Made by a program: the position numbers and the translations under genes. From CAVWQV01 sp963757115 (lineage in GTDB: Bacteria > Pseudomonadota > Alphaproteobacteria > Acetobacterales > Acetobacteraceae), in contig CAVWQV010000004.1 of NCBI GenBank assembly GCA_963757115.1, forward strand, positions 210,012 to 274,011: a stretch of DNA of 64,000 nt, in the 5' to 3' direction. This document shows, in pieces, positions 39,805-49,080 of the stretch. Under the pieces are notes generated by a model, which ran no database searches, was not told where the DNA came from, and saw only the letters and a list, made by a program, of their open reading frames with translations. The stretch's first letter is position 1. Each line of letters opens with the position of its first letter.

Positions 39805-41193
39805 ATGGTTCCCCGTTACACGAGGCCGGAGATGGCGGCGATCTGGTCGCCCGCCAACCGCTTCCGCATCTGGTTCGAGATCGAGGCGCTCGCCGCGGAA
39901 GGCATGGCCGCGATCGGGGACATCCCCGCGGAGGCTGCGCGCAGCATCCGGCGGAACGGCGCTGCCCGGGTCGCCCACCTCGGCGAAGCGGACCTCGAGC
40001 GGATCGAGGCGATCGAACGCGAGACGCGGCACGATGTGATCGCGTTCCTGACTTGGCTCGCAGAGGGGATCGGCGAGGACAGCCGCTTCGTGCATCAAGG
40101 TCTGACCAGCAGCGACGTGCTGGACACCTGCCTTTCGGTCCAGCTCGCGCAGGCGACCGACCTCCTGCTGCGCGACGTCGATGCGGTGATGGAGGCGCTG
40201 CGCGCCCGCGCGTTCGAGCACAAGCACACGCTCACCATCGGCCGCAGCCACGGCATTCATGCCGAGCCGACGACCTTCGGCCTCAAGCTCGCCGGGCACT
40301 ACGCGGAGTTCGCGCGCAACCGGCGCCGCTTGCAGGCCGCGCGCGACGAGATTGCCGTCTGCGCCTTGAGTGGAGCCGTCGGCACCTTCGCCCATGTCGA
40401 TCCCCGCGTCGAAGCACATGTGGCGGCGGCGCTCGGGCTCGCCGTCGAGCCGATCTCCACGCAAGTGATCCCCCGCGACCGTCACGCCGCCTATTTCCTG
40501 GCGCTCGCGACAGTCGCGAGTGGCGTCGAGCGGTTGGCGACGGAGATACGGCACCTGCAGCGCTCGGAGGTGCGGGAAGCGGAAGAGTTCTTCCACCCGG
40601 GCCAGAAGGGCTCGAGCGCGATGCCGCACAAGCGCAATCCGGTGCTGAGCGAGAACCTGACGGGCCTCGCCCGGGTCGTGCGCGCGGCCGCGGTGCCCGC
40701 GCTTGAGAACGTGGCGTTGTGGCACGAGCGCGACATCAGCCATTCGAGCGTCGAGCGGGTGATCGCGCCCGATACGACGATCGCGCTCGACTTCGCCTTG
40801 GCGCGGCTCGCTGGCCTGATCGAGCGCCTTACCGTGTACTCGGAGCGGATGCAGGCCAATCTCGAAAGCCTCCGCGGCGTCGTGCATAGCGGCGAGGTGT
40901 TGCTCGCGCTAACCCGTGCCGGCATCTCGCGCGAGGACGCGTACCGGATCGTGCAGCGTCATGCGATGGCGACGTGGGACGCGCTCGGGCGCACCGATGC
41001 TCCCGACTTCCGCGAGAATCTTCTGGCCGATCCGGAGGTCGCTAGCCGCGTCCATCCGTCCGAACTAGACCGGGCGATGGACCCGCAATCGCACCTTCGG
41101 TCGCTTGACCTCGTGTTCGAACGCGTGTTCGGAAACCCCGGCCCGGCCCACGTGGCAGACCGGGTCCGATCGGCTTCAGGAAGCACAGAATGA
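39805..41193 (+). CDS. purB: Adenylosuccinate lyase
   Basis: A 462-residue enzyme that acts twice in purine synthesis, releasing fumarate from SAICAR and from adenylosuccinate. The signature loop SSAMPHKRNPVLSENL is complete. The catalytic His region (GRSHGIHAEPTTFG) and HQGLTSSDVLDTCL are also intact. It opens the purine block; in related genomes purC follows closely, but here three unrelated genes intervene. Confidence 0.95.
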   Translation: MVPRYTRPEMAAIWSPANRFRIWFEIEALAAEGMAAIGDIPAEAARSIRRNGAARVAHLGEADLERIEAIERETRHDVIAFLTWLAEGIGEDSRFVHQGLTSSDVLDTCLSVQLAQATDLLLRDVDAVMEALRARAFEHKHTLTIGRSHGIHAEPTTFGLKLAGHYAEFARNRRRLQAARDEIAVCALSGAVGTFAHVDPRVEAHVAAALGLAVEPISTQVIPRDRHAAYFLALATVASGVERLATEIRHLQRSEVREAEEFFHPGQKGSSAMPHKRNPVLSENLTGLARVVRAAAVPALENVALWHERDISHSSVERVIAPDTTIALDFALARLAGLIERLTVYSERMQANLESLRGVVHSGEVLLALTRAGISREDAYRIVQRHAMATWDALGRTDAPDFRENLLADPEVASRVHPSELDRAMDPQSHLRSLDLVFERVFGNPGPAHVADRVRSASGSTE

Positions 41194-41316
41194 TCCCACT
41201 TGCGCTGGCGGTCTAAGCGTCCGTTGCGGCGCGTGGCGCCGCTCGCTGACCCGACCGGGGGCCCTACTGGCGCCCCCGCGGCTATTACGGCTGGCAGCGG
41301 GGCAGCATCAGTTGAG

Positions 41317-41361
41317 GCCGCAGAGCGGCAAACCGCAGAGCGGCGAGCCGGACAGCGGCAA
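41317..41361. repeat. Three-copy 15-base tandem repeat
   Basis: Three imperfect 15-base units lie head to tail between purB and the NRDE gene: GCCGCAGAGCGGCAA, ACCGCAGAGCGGCGA and GCCGGACAGCGGCAA. The unit is a multiple of three. Nothing shows that it is translated, although a short Trp/Tyr-rich frame (encoding YWRPRGYYGWQ) sits just before it and could be a gene remnant. Confidence 0.55.
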
Positions 41362-41378
41362 CGGGCAAGAACCGGCGC

Positions 41379-42140
41379 GTGTGCACGGTCGTCCTGTTAA
41401 TCCGTGCGGGCCACGACTGGCCTGTCCTGCTTGCGGCGAACCGGGACGAGCGGCTCGACCGCCCGTGGGCCGCACCTGCGGCGCATTGGCCCGGTCGGCC
41501 TGAGATCGTCGGCGGCCTCGACCGCACTGCCGGCGGCACGTGGATGGGCTTGAGTCGTGCTGGCGTAGTCGCGACCGTGCTCAATCGCCCGGGCACGCTC
41601 GGGCCTGAGCTGGGTAAGCGAAGCCGGGGCGAACTGCCGCTGCTGGCGCTCGATCACCCGACCGCCGCCGCTGCCGCCGGGGCGATCGCCGAGATGGACG
41701 CCTCGGCGTGGCGCCCGTTCAACATGGTGGTCGCCGATCGGGAGGGCGCGCTGTTCCTGCGCGGCCTCGGCGCGGGCCGGCCGGAAGTGCTCCGCTTGCC
41801 GCCTGGGGTGCACATGATCACCTCCCATGAACCCGACGACATCGGCAGCGCGCGGATCGCCCGCCATCTGCCTCGGTTCCGCGCAGCGCCGGCTCCGTCA
41901 CCCGACCGGGTCGACCCGGTCGAAGGCTGGGAGGGGTGGCGAGCCATCCTTGCCGACACGGCGGGCGAGCCAGCCGAGCAGCTCAACATCCCGGCACGCG
42001 ACGGCTATGGCACCGCAAGCAGTGCGCTGCTTGCCCTGCCGTGGACAGGGCCGCCGGTATGGCTGTTCGCCGCCGCGCCGCCCGAAGCGGGACGGTTCGC
42101 ACGGGTTGCATTGCCCTGGCTGCCGGCCACGCCTGGCTGA
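41379..42140 (+). CDS. NRDE-family protein (TANGO2 homologue)
   Basis: A 253-residue member of the NRDE family, which begins MCT and is named for its motif. The motif NRDE occurs in LAANRDERLDRPW, and GGTWMGLSRAGVVATVLNR and FNMVVADREGALFL are further marks. The start is GTG, giving a Cys at position 2 as is typical and compatible with an N-terminal nucleophile. Eukaryotic TANGO2 is linked to haem or lipid trafficking; the bacterial role is not known. It lies between purB and the minus-strand BLUF gene. Confidence 0.83.
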   Translation: MCTVVLLIRAGHDWPVLLAANRDERLDRPWAAPAAHWPGRPEIVGGLDRTAGGTWMGLSRAGVVATVLNRPGTLGPELGKRSRGELPLLALDHPTAAAAAGAIAEMDASAWRPFNMVVADREGALFLRGLGAGRPEVLRLPPGVHMITSHEPDDIGSARIARHLPRFRAAPAPSPDRVDPVEGWEGWRAILADTAGEPAEQLNIPARDGYGTASSALLALPWTGPPVWLFAAAPPEAGRFARVALPWLPATPG

Positions 42141-42169
42141 CCCCGGCACGCCGGGTCGAGCAGCGCCGG

Positions 42170-42607
42170 TCAGGTAAGGGCAGGCTCGTTCACGCTCTGG
42201 CGCAGCAGGTCGATTATGGTTTGGCCAGCGGCCGCGGTGCGACCGGAGAAGGCGTCCTCGAAGCTGATCCGCGCCAGGCGGCGGCCGTGGGCCCCCGCGA
42301 CGCCCGCATAGGCCATCGACCAGGTCGGGAAGTAACGGTGTTCGACGGCTTGGCTATGCAGCGCCACCACGTTGCCGTGACGCTCATCCCGCTGGATGCG
42401 CTCGAACGCGCGCTCCACCGCTTCGCTCGGCCCTTCCAGGACTTGCGCGAAGCAATCGTCGGAAAACAGCAACGCGCCGCCGATGTCGGCAGCCTCGTTG
42501 TTGGCCCGCGAGCGCGCGAGGATACGGCGGAGTTCCGCATCCATGAAGGAGCGCGTTCCGGTCAGTCGGCTCTGGCTGCAATAGGTTATGCGGTGAAGAT
42601 CATGCAT
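42170..42607 (-). CDS. BLUF-domain blue-light photoreceptor
   Basis: A 145-residue single BLUF domain that would bind FAD and sense blue light. The photocycle residues are recognisable: Tyr9 in RITYCSQS, Asn37 in SRANNEAADIGGALLF and Gln55 in CFAQVLEGP, with 18 residues from Asn to Gln as in AppA and BlrB. FPTWSMAYA near the C-terminus matches the Trp/Met part. There is no output domain. It starts 2 bases after the stop of the GGDEF-EAL gene, so the two are cotranscribed and probably interact. Confidence 0.88.
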   Translation of the reverse strand: MHDLHRITYCSQSRLTGTRSFMDAELRRILARSRANNEAADIGGALLFSDDCFAQVLEGPSEAVERAFERIQRDERHGNVVALHSQAVEHRYFPTWSMAYAGVAGAHGRRLARISFEDAFSGRTAAAGQTIIDLLRQSVNEPALT

Positions 42608-42609
42608 GA

Positions 42610-44322
42610 CTAAGCTCTTCCTGAAGGCTCGGCAAAGGGCGCGCGGGCGGCAGGGCGCGCGTCGGTCGGCGCGCCGAAGCGGCTGATTACGGTCTCGACG
42701 GCGTCGGCCGGAACCGGCCGGCTGATGAGATAGCCCTGGATGTCTTCGCAGCCGTTACGCGCGATGGCGCTGGCCTGCTCGGGGGTTTCAACGCCTTCCG
42801 CGATGGTTGCCATTCCGAGGCTTTCGCCAAGCGTGCTAATTGCCCGGATGATTGCCGCCGCCTGCGGGTTGTGCGCCACGTCGTTCACGAACGAGCGGTC
42901 GATCTTGATCTTGTCGAAGGGAAAGCTGCGTAACTGGCTCAGGGACGAGTAGCCGGTGCCGAAATCGTCGAGCGAAATGCGCACCCCGATGGCGCGAAGA
43001 GCGTGCAGCGTCGCCAAGGTCGAGGCCTCCGCCGAAAGCAGCGCCGTTTCGGTGATCTCGAGCTCGAGCCGGTCGGCGCTCAAGCCGGAGCGGCGCAGCG
43101 CGGCCTGGACGTTGATGACCAACTCGTCGCCGCGTTCGAACTGGAGTGGCGATACATTCACCGCGACCCGAAGCGGAGCCGACCATCCCGCCGCCTCGGC
43201 GCAGGCGCGGTGCAGCACCCAGGTTCCGATCGCGCCGATCAGCCCGATCTCCTCGGCGACCGGCACGAAGGCCGCCGGAGACACCATCCCACGCTCCGGG
43301 TGCGGCCATCGCAGCAGAGCCTCGAAGCCGACCAGCGCGCTCCGGGTCATGTCGTATTGCGGCTGGTAGTAGAGCGCGAGCTGGCGCAATCCCAGCGCCT
43401 GGCGCAGGTCCGCTTCCAACACGGAGCGGGCGCGCGCCCGCTCGTCCATCGCCGCATCGAAAACCCGGGCGATCCCGCGACCGTCGGCCTTGGCCTGGTA
43501 GAGTGCCAGATCGGCACGCCGGATGAGCTCGTCCGGGTCCGACCCTGGCCCCGCGTCGGCAATGCCGATACTGGCGCCGGCGCTTACCAGATTGCCCTTC
43601 AGCAGATATGGCCGCGCGAGCAGGTCGATCAGCCGTTGCGCCAGGGTGGTACTCTCACCGCCGTCGGCCGTTCCCGCCAGTAGGATGGCAAACTCGTCAC
43701 CGCCAAGCCGGGCCACGAGGTCGCGCCGCCGCACCGCGTGGCGCATCCGCTCGGCCGCGGCCCGCAACAGCTGGTCGCCCATGGGATGGCCCAGCACGTC
43801 GTTCACAGACTTGAACCGGTCGAGATCAAGCAAGAGGAGGGTAGCGGGACCCCGTCCGATCGAGGTGGTCAGCCGCGCACGCAGCGCTCGGCGGTCGGCG
43901 AGGCCGGTCAGCCCATCGCGCCGGCCAGCGCCACCGGCGTTCGGCGCGGCAGGGGGCCGGATGACCAAGCGCCAGCGCCGGGCGGCGATGCGCCGCACGG
44001 AAAGGATGGCACGCCTGCCGTTCTTCAGCCGTAAGCTGTGTTCAGCGTCATTTCCGGCCGCGATGGCTCCCGTTACAGTGCGGGTAATGCCGCTCGAGCT
44101 GTCCGCGTCCACCGACTTGCTGCGGCGCAAGAGGGTGGCGAGCTTTGTGCGATCGGATACGCCAGCCGCTCCGCAATCCAGCACGGCCCGAGCAGCCGCA
44201 TTGAGGAAACAGACCCTCTGCGCGTGATCCACGACGAGCACGCAATCGGCAAGCCCCTCGAGCGCCGCGGCCACCGTCGGGCGGTTGGGGGCCGAGGTCG
44301 TGCTGATCTCCGTAAGGTCCAT
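42610..44322 (-). CDS. PAS-GGDEF-EAL protein (c-di-GMP cyclase/phosphodiesterase)
   Basis: A 570-residue signalling enzyme. An N-terminal PAS-like domain (DCVLVVDHAQRVCFLNAAAR) is followed by a GGDEF domain (about residues 135-290) with an intact RLGGDEFAILL and an RxxD inhibitory site five residues upstream. The EAL domain (about 305-550) keeps EALLRW, NVSPLQF, LEITET, SLDDFGTGYSSL, IKIDRSF and IAEGVET, so all metal ligands and the catalytic Glu are present. Both activities are possible. ATG 44322 is the preferred start; the open frame extends to 44379. It precedes the BLUF gene in an operon. Confidence 0.92.
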   Translation of the reverse strand: MDLTEISTTSAPNRPTVAAALEGLADCVLVVDHAQRVCFLNAAARAVLDCGAAGVSDRTKLATLLRRSKSVDADSSSGITRTVTGAIAAGNDAEHSLRLKNGRRAILSVRRIAARRWRLVIRPPAAPNAGGAGRRDGLTGLADRRALRARLTTSIGRGPATLLLLDLDRFKSVNDVLGHPMGDQLLRAAAERMRHAVRRRDLVARLGGDEFAILLAGTADGGESTTLAQRLIDLLARPYLLKGNLVSAGASIGIADAGPGSDPDELIRRADLALYQAKADGRGIARVFDAAMDERARARSVLEADLRQALGLRQLALYYQPQYDMTRSALVGFEALLRWPHPERGMVSPAAFVPVAEEIGLIGAIGTWVLHRACAEAAGWSAPLRVAVNVSPLQFERGDELVINVQAALRRSGLSADRLELEITETALLSAEASTLATLHALRAIGVRISLDDFGTGYSSLSQLRSFPFDKIKIDRSFVNDVAHNPQAAAIIRAISTLGESLGMATIAEGVETPEQASAIARNGCEDIQGYLISRPVPADAVETVISRFGAPTDARPAARAPFAEPSGRA

Positions 44323-44508
44323 TGCTGCCCCGAACCGCACTTGCCGGCGCAGCCTCGCAGCCCGCTGTGAACATCCCATTAAGGCCGGCGCGGGTGCCTT
44401 ACGGCCGCCTCGCGTTGGCGGCGGCGGGCAGGCGCTGCTATACCGGCCCTGCCGTGACTGCGCCCAGCTACGCTCCTGCGGCAGGGGCGAGCACAGAAGG
44501 ATCGATCA

Positions 44509-45273
44509 ATGGCCCGCCGCCGCCAGCTCTACGAGGGGAAGGCAAAAATCCTGTTCGAGGGGCCGGAGCCTGGCACCCTGGTGCAGTACTTCAAGGACGA
44601 CGCCACCGCCTTCAACGCGCAGAAGAAAGGGGTCATCACCGGCAAGGGAGTGCTGAACAATCGCATCAGCGAGTACCTGATGCTGCGCTTGCAGGAGATC
44701 GGCATCCCGACCCACTTCGTCCGCCGTCTCAACATGCGCGAGCAGCTGATCCGCGAGGTCGAAATCATCCCGCTCGAGGTGGTGGTCCGCAACGTCGCCG
44801 CCGGCAGCCTTTCGGAGCGGCTTGGCATTCCCGAGGGGACGCGGCTGCCGCGGTCGATCCTCGAGTACTACTACAAGAACGACGCCTTGAACGATCCCAT
44901 GATCAGCGAGGAACACATCACCGCGTTCGGCTGGGCCACGACGCAGGACATGGACGACATCGTTGCACTGACCTTGCGTGTCAACGACTTCCTCTCGGGG
45001 CTGTTCCTGGGGGTCGGCATCACCCTGGTGGACTTCAAGCTCGAATACGGCCGCTTGTGGGAGAACGAGGAGATGCGTCTGGTGCTGGCCGACGAGATCA
45101 GCCCGGACAACAGCCGATTGTGGGACAGCAAGACAAACGAGAAGATGGACAAGGATCGCTTCCGCCGCGACCTCGGCCAGGTGGAGGAAGCCTATCAGGA
45201 GGTCGCCAAGCGCCTCGGCATCCTCCCGGAGGCGGGGGTGCGCGACTTGAAAGGGCCGGAGCTGATCCAGTGA
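44509..45273 (+). CDS. purC: Phosphoribosylaminoimidazole-succinocarboxamide synthase
   Basis: A 254-residue SAICAR synthetase, which joins CAIR and aspartate with ATP. It starts RRRQLYEGKAKILFEG and has VVVRNVAAGSLSERLG and ITLVDFKLEYGRL, as expected. AGAAGGATCA precedes the ATG. Its stop overlaps the purS GTG by four bases (GTGA). Confidence 0.96.
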   Translation: MARRRQLYEGKAKILFEGPEPGTLVQYFKDDATAFNAQKKGVITGKGVLNNRISEYLMLRLQEIGIPTHFVRRLNMREQLIREVEIIPLEVVVRNVAAGSLSERLGIPEGTRLPRSILEYYYKNDALNDPMISEEHITAFGWATTQDMDDIVALTLRVNDFLSGLFLGVGITLVDFKLEYGRLWENEEMRLVLADEISPDNSRLWDSKTNEKMDKDRFRRDLGQVEEAYQEVAKRLGILPEAGVRDLKGPELIQ

Positions 45274-45512
45274 AGGCGGTGGTGACCGTCATGCCGAAGC
45301 CGGGCGTGCTCGACCCTCAGGGCCGGGCGATCGGGCAGGCGCTGGGCGCGCTCGGGTTCGGCGCGGTGGGCGAAGTGCGTGCCGGGAAGGTGTTCGAGGT
45401 AGAGCTGGCCGAGAGCGACGCGGCCAAGGCGCGCGTGGCCGCCGAGGAAATGGCGCAAAAGCTCCTGGCCAACACGGTGATCGAGAGCTTCCGTGTGAGT
45501 TTGGACGAGTGA
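45270..45512 (+). CDS. purS: FGAM synthase subunit PurS
   Basis: An 80-residue small subunit that bridges PurL and PurQ. The family pattern is clear: VTVMPKPGVLDPQGRAI and ANTVIESFRVSL. It begins with GTG at 45270 inside the purC stop codon, so it is easily overlooked by start-codon filters, and ends 10 bases before purQ. Confidence 0.94.
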   Translation: MKAVVTVMPKPGVLDPQGRAIGQALGALGFGAVGEVRAGKVFEVELAESDAAKARVAAEEMAQKLLANTVIESFRVSLDE

Positions 45513-45522
45513 CCGGGCGAGC

Positions 45523-46218
45523 GTGTTGAAGGCCGCCATCGTCCTCTTCCCCGGCATAAACCGTGAGCGCGACATGGCAATCGCGCTCGAGCGCGCATGC
45601 GGCGGCAGGCCGAGGCTGGTCTGGCATACGGAAACCGACCTGTCCGGGCTCGATCTCGTCGTGCTGCCCGGCGGCTTTTCGTATGGCGATTATCTCCGCG
45701 CGGGTGCGATGGCCGCGCACTCCCCGGTCATGTCGGCCGTACGTGGCTTCGCGGCCAAGGGCGGCTACGTGCTCGGCGTGTGCAACGGGTTCCAGATCCT
45801 CACGGAAGCCGAGCTGCTGCCCGGCGCCTTGCTGCGCAACGCCGGGCTTCGCTTTCTGTCCACGGACTGCCATCTCCGCGTGGAGCGCGAGGATACCGTG
45901 TTCACCTCGCGCTGGCGGCGTGGCGAGGTATTCCGCGCGCCGATGGCGCACGGCGAAGGCAACTACTTCGCCGCCCGCGACACGCTTGACCGGCTGGAAG
46001 CCGAGAACCTGGTTGCGTTTCGCTACGCAACCCGGGCGGGCGTGGTATCCGAGGCCGCTAACCGCAACGGCTCCGCCCGGGGTATCGCGGGCGTGTTCAG
46101 CCCGAACCTCCGGGTGCTCGGCTTGATGCCGCACCCCGAGGACATGGTCGATCCCTTGACGGGCGGTATCGACGGCAAGCCGCTGTTCGACGCACTAGCG
46201 GCGTCACTGGCCGCGTGA
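45523..46218 (+). CDS. purQ: FGAM synthase glutaminase subunit PurQ
   Basis: A 231-residue class I glutamine amidotransferase that supplies ammonia to PurL. The nucleophile is in LGVCNGFQIL and the His-Glu pair in GLMPHPEDM. GGFSYGDYLRAGAMAA is a further hallmark. Starts are GTG 45523 or TTG 45526. The stop overlaps the purL GTG (GTGA). Confidence 0.96.
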   Translation: MLKAAIVLFPGINRERDMAIALERACGGRPRLVWHTETDLSGLDLVVLPGGFSYGDYLRAGAMAAHSPVMSAVRGFAAKGGYVLGVCNGFQILTEAELLPGALLRNAGLRFLSTDCHLRVEREDTVFTSRWRRGEVFRAPMAHGEGNYFAARDTLDRLEAENLVAFRYATRAGVVSEAANRNGSARGIAGVFSPNLRVLGLMPHPEDMVDPLTGGIDGKPLFDALAASLAA

Positions 46219-48411
46219 CCACGCAAGCTGTCGACGAGCGCCTGGCACTTCGCTTCGGCCTCAGCGCCGAGGAATGGGCCAAGGTGCTGGCGATCTTGGG
46301 ACGCACGCCCACACTGACCGAACTCGGCGTATTCAGCGTCATGTGGTCAGAGCATTGCTCGTACAAATCCTCACAGGGTTTGGCTCAAGCAACTGCCCAC
46401 GAAGGCGCCATGGGTGATCCATGGGCCCGGCGAGAATGCTGGCGTGGTCGATATCGGCGACGGACTTGCCGCCGTGTTCAAGATGGAAAGCCACAACCAT
46501 CCGAGCTTCATCGAGCCCTACCAGGGGGCGGCCACCGGGGTCGGCGGGATCCTGCGTGACGTGTTCACCATGGGCGCCCGCCCGATCGCCAATCTGAACG
46601 CGCTCCGCTTCGGCAGCCCGAGCCACCCGCGCACCAAGCGGATCGTCGATGGCGTGGTGCGGGGGATTGGTGGCTACGGCAATTGTGTCGGCGTGCCGAC
46701 GGTTGGCGGCGAGATCAACTTCCACCCCTCGTACGACGGCAACCCGCTCGTCAACGCGATGACCGTTGGCATCGCGCGGGCCGAACGTATCTTCCTGAGC
46801 GCCGCCGCCGGCATCGGCAATCCGGTGGTGTATGTCGGATCGCGCACCGGGCGTGACGGCATCCATGGAGCGACGATGGCCTCGGCCGAGTTCGGCGCCG
46901 ACGCCGAGGCAAAGCGGCCCACCGTGCAGGTGGGCGATCCGTTCACCGAGAAGCTGCTGATCGAGGCCTGCCTTGAGCTGATGGCGACCGACGCGATCGT
47001 GGCAATCCAGGACATGGGTGCCGCCGGCCTGACCAGTTCGGCGGTCGAAATGGCGGGCAAGGGCGGGGTCGGCATCACGCTCGATCTCGACCAAGTGCCG
47101 CAGCGCGAGGCGGGAATGACCGCCTACGAGATGATGCTGTCGGAAAGCCAGGAGCGGATGCTCATGGTGCTCCGCCCGGACCGCGAGGAGCTGGCGCGGG
47201 CGGTGTTCGCCAAATGGGAGCTCGCCTTCGCGGTGATCGGCCATCTCACCGATACCGGCCGCATCGTCGTTCGCCACGGCGGGCGGGTGGAGGCCGACAT
47301 TCCGCTCGAAGCGTTGGCCGACCAGGCGCCGCTCTACCATCGCCCGACCACCGAAGCGCCGAAGCCGTCGGCTCTGAGCGCCGCCCGCCTCGATAACCGC
47401 TTTGGCTTGGCGGAGACCCTGGTGCGCCTGCTCGACTGCCCCGATCTTTGCTCGCGCGCCTGGGTTTGGGAGCAGTACGACAGCACGATCGGCGGCCAGA
47501 CGGTCAAGCGCCCGGGAGCCGCCGACGCCGCAGTCGTGCGGATCGAGGGGACCGCCCGCGGGCTGGCGCTGACCACGGACTGCACACCGCGCTACTGCGC
47601 GGCCGAGCCCGAGGCGGGTGGCGCGCAAGCGGTAGCGGAAGCGTGGCGTAACCTGACCGCGGTCGGGGCGCGGCCGCTCGCCATTACCGACAACATGAAC
47701 TTCGGCAATCCCGAGAAGCCGGAGGTCATGGGCCAGTTCGCCGCCGCCATCCGCGGGATGTCGGAGGCCTGCCGGGTGCTCGAGTTCCCGGTCGTGTCCG
47801 GCAACGTCTCGCTCTACAACGAGACTAACGGGCGCGCGATCCTGCCGAGCCCGGTCGTCGGCGGCCTGGGCGTCCTCGATGACGTGGCGCGCGCGGTCGG
47901 CATCGCGTTGCCTCCCTGGCTCGACCTCGTCCTGGTGGGAGAGACGCGAGGCTGGCTCGGTCAGTCACTCTGGCTGCGCGAGATCCTCCGTCGGGAAGAG
48001 GGCGCGCCCCCGCCGGTAGACCTCAAGGCCGAGCGGCGCAACGGCGATTGGGTGCGGGCACGCATCGAGGCGGGAGACGTGCGCGCCTGCCACGACCTGT
48101 CCGATGGCGGGCTGCTGGTCGCGGTGGCCGAGATGGCGATCGCGGGGAACACCGGGGTGCGGCTGTCGGCAGGCCCTCGTGAATTGCCCGGTTACGGCTT
48201 CTGGTTCGGCGAGGATCAGGGCCGCTATCTGCTGGCTGTGGCCAACTCCGCTGGCATGATGCGGAGCGCCGAGGCGGCCGGCGTGCCGGTTATGCGCATC
48301 GGCCACAGCGGCGGGCGGGATTTGACACTGCCGGATGGCGGAACCATATCGATTGAGGCGTTGCGCTCGGCGCATGAGCGCTTCTTCCCGGCCTGGATGG
48401 ACCCTGGCTGA
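46215..48411 (+). CDS. purL: FGAM synthase subunit PurL, one frameshift
   Basis: Reconstructed 731-residue synthetase subunit that makes formylglycinamidine ribonucleotide. The N-terminal piece (LTELGVFSVMWSEHCSYKSS) is in one frame and the rest, from VIHGPGENAGVVDIGDG onward, in the next. An extra C at 46374 explains the break; restored, the join reads SSRVWLKQLPTKAPW as in other PurL. FKMESHNHPS, DMGAAGLTSS and GVLDDV-type segments are intact. As purine synthesis depends on it, a sequencing error is more probable than gene loss. Confidence 0.93.
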
Positions 48412-48430
48412 CAACCGTAGGATCCACTGC

Positions 48431-48664
48431 ATGGCGATGTCCGTCGGCGAGATCGAGACCTTGATCAAGACCGCTTTGCCCGACGCGCAGGTCACGATTG
48501 AGGACCTGGCCGGCGACGGCGACCACTATGCCGCCACTGTGGTCAGCGAGCAGTTTCGCGGCATCTCGCGCGTCAAGCAGCACCAGATCGTCTATGCCGC
48601 GCTCAGCGGCCGCATGGGGGGCGCGTTGCATGCGCTCGCCTTGCAAACCTCCGCACCCGACTGA
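48431..48664 (+). CDS. bolA: BolA-family protein
   Basis: A 77-residue BolA-like protein. The helix-turn part DGDHYAATVVSEQFRGISRVKQHQ keeps the conserved His that shares an iron-sulfur cluster with monothiol glutaredoxin. It lies 12 bases before grxD, the classic pairing. ATG 48431 or 48437 could be the start. Confidence 0.92.
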   Translation: MAMSVGEIETLIKTALPDAQVTIEDLAGDGDHYAATVVSEQFRGISRVKQHQIVYAALSGRMGGALHALALQTSAPD

Positions 48665-48676
48665 ACGAGGACCCCG

Positions 48677-49015
48677 ATGGCCACCAATGTTGCCGACCGC
48701 ATCCAGTCCGAAATCACCGAGAACCCGGTGATGCTCTACATGAAGGGCAACGCCATGTTCCCGCAATGCGGGTTCTCGGCGCGCGTTGTTCAGATCCTTT
48801 CGCATTTGAACGTGCCGTTCAAGACGGCGAACGTATTGGAGGACGACCAACTGCGGGACGGCATCAAGGAGTTTTCCAGCTGGCCGACGATCCCGCAGTT
48901 GTACGTGAAGGGCGAGTTCGTCGGGGGCTGCGACATCGTGACCGAGATGTTCCAGTCGGGCGAGCTCGAAAGCTTCTTGGCGGAGAAAGGTATTCCGCAC
49001 CAGGCGACAGCCTGA
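48677..49015 (+). CDS. grxD: Monothiol glutaredoxin Grx4 family
   Basis: A 112-residue CGFS-type glutaredoxin that carries a [2Fe-2S] cluster with glutathione and BolA. The active site is MFPQCGFSARVVQIL, and WPTIPQLYVKGEFVGGCDIV is the glutathione-binding part. ACGAGGACCCCG precedes the ATG. It follows bolA in the same transcript. Confidence 0.96.
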   Translation: MATNVADRIQSEITENPVMLYMKGNAMFPQCGFSARVVQILSHLNVPFKTANVLEDDQLRDGIKEFSSWPTIPQLYVKGEFVGGCDIVTEMFQSGELESFLAEKGIPHQATA

Positions 49016-49080
49016 TCGAAGCTTCATCGCTCCGCCAATGAGATAACCGGACAGTAACCTGCCTGGGGCTAACTCTCCCC

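Noticed and set aside
41230..41312. Short Trp/Tyr-rich frame (YWRPRGYYGWQ) as a gene
   Set aside because: It has a stop just before it and no start codon or ribosome site; at most a remnant.
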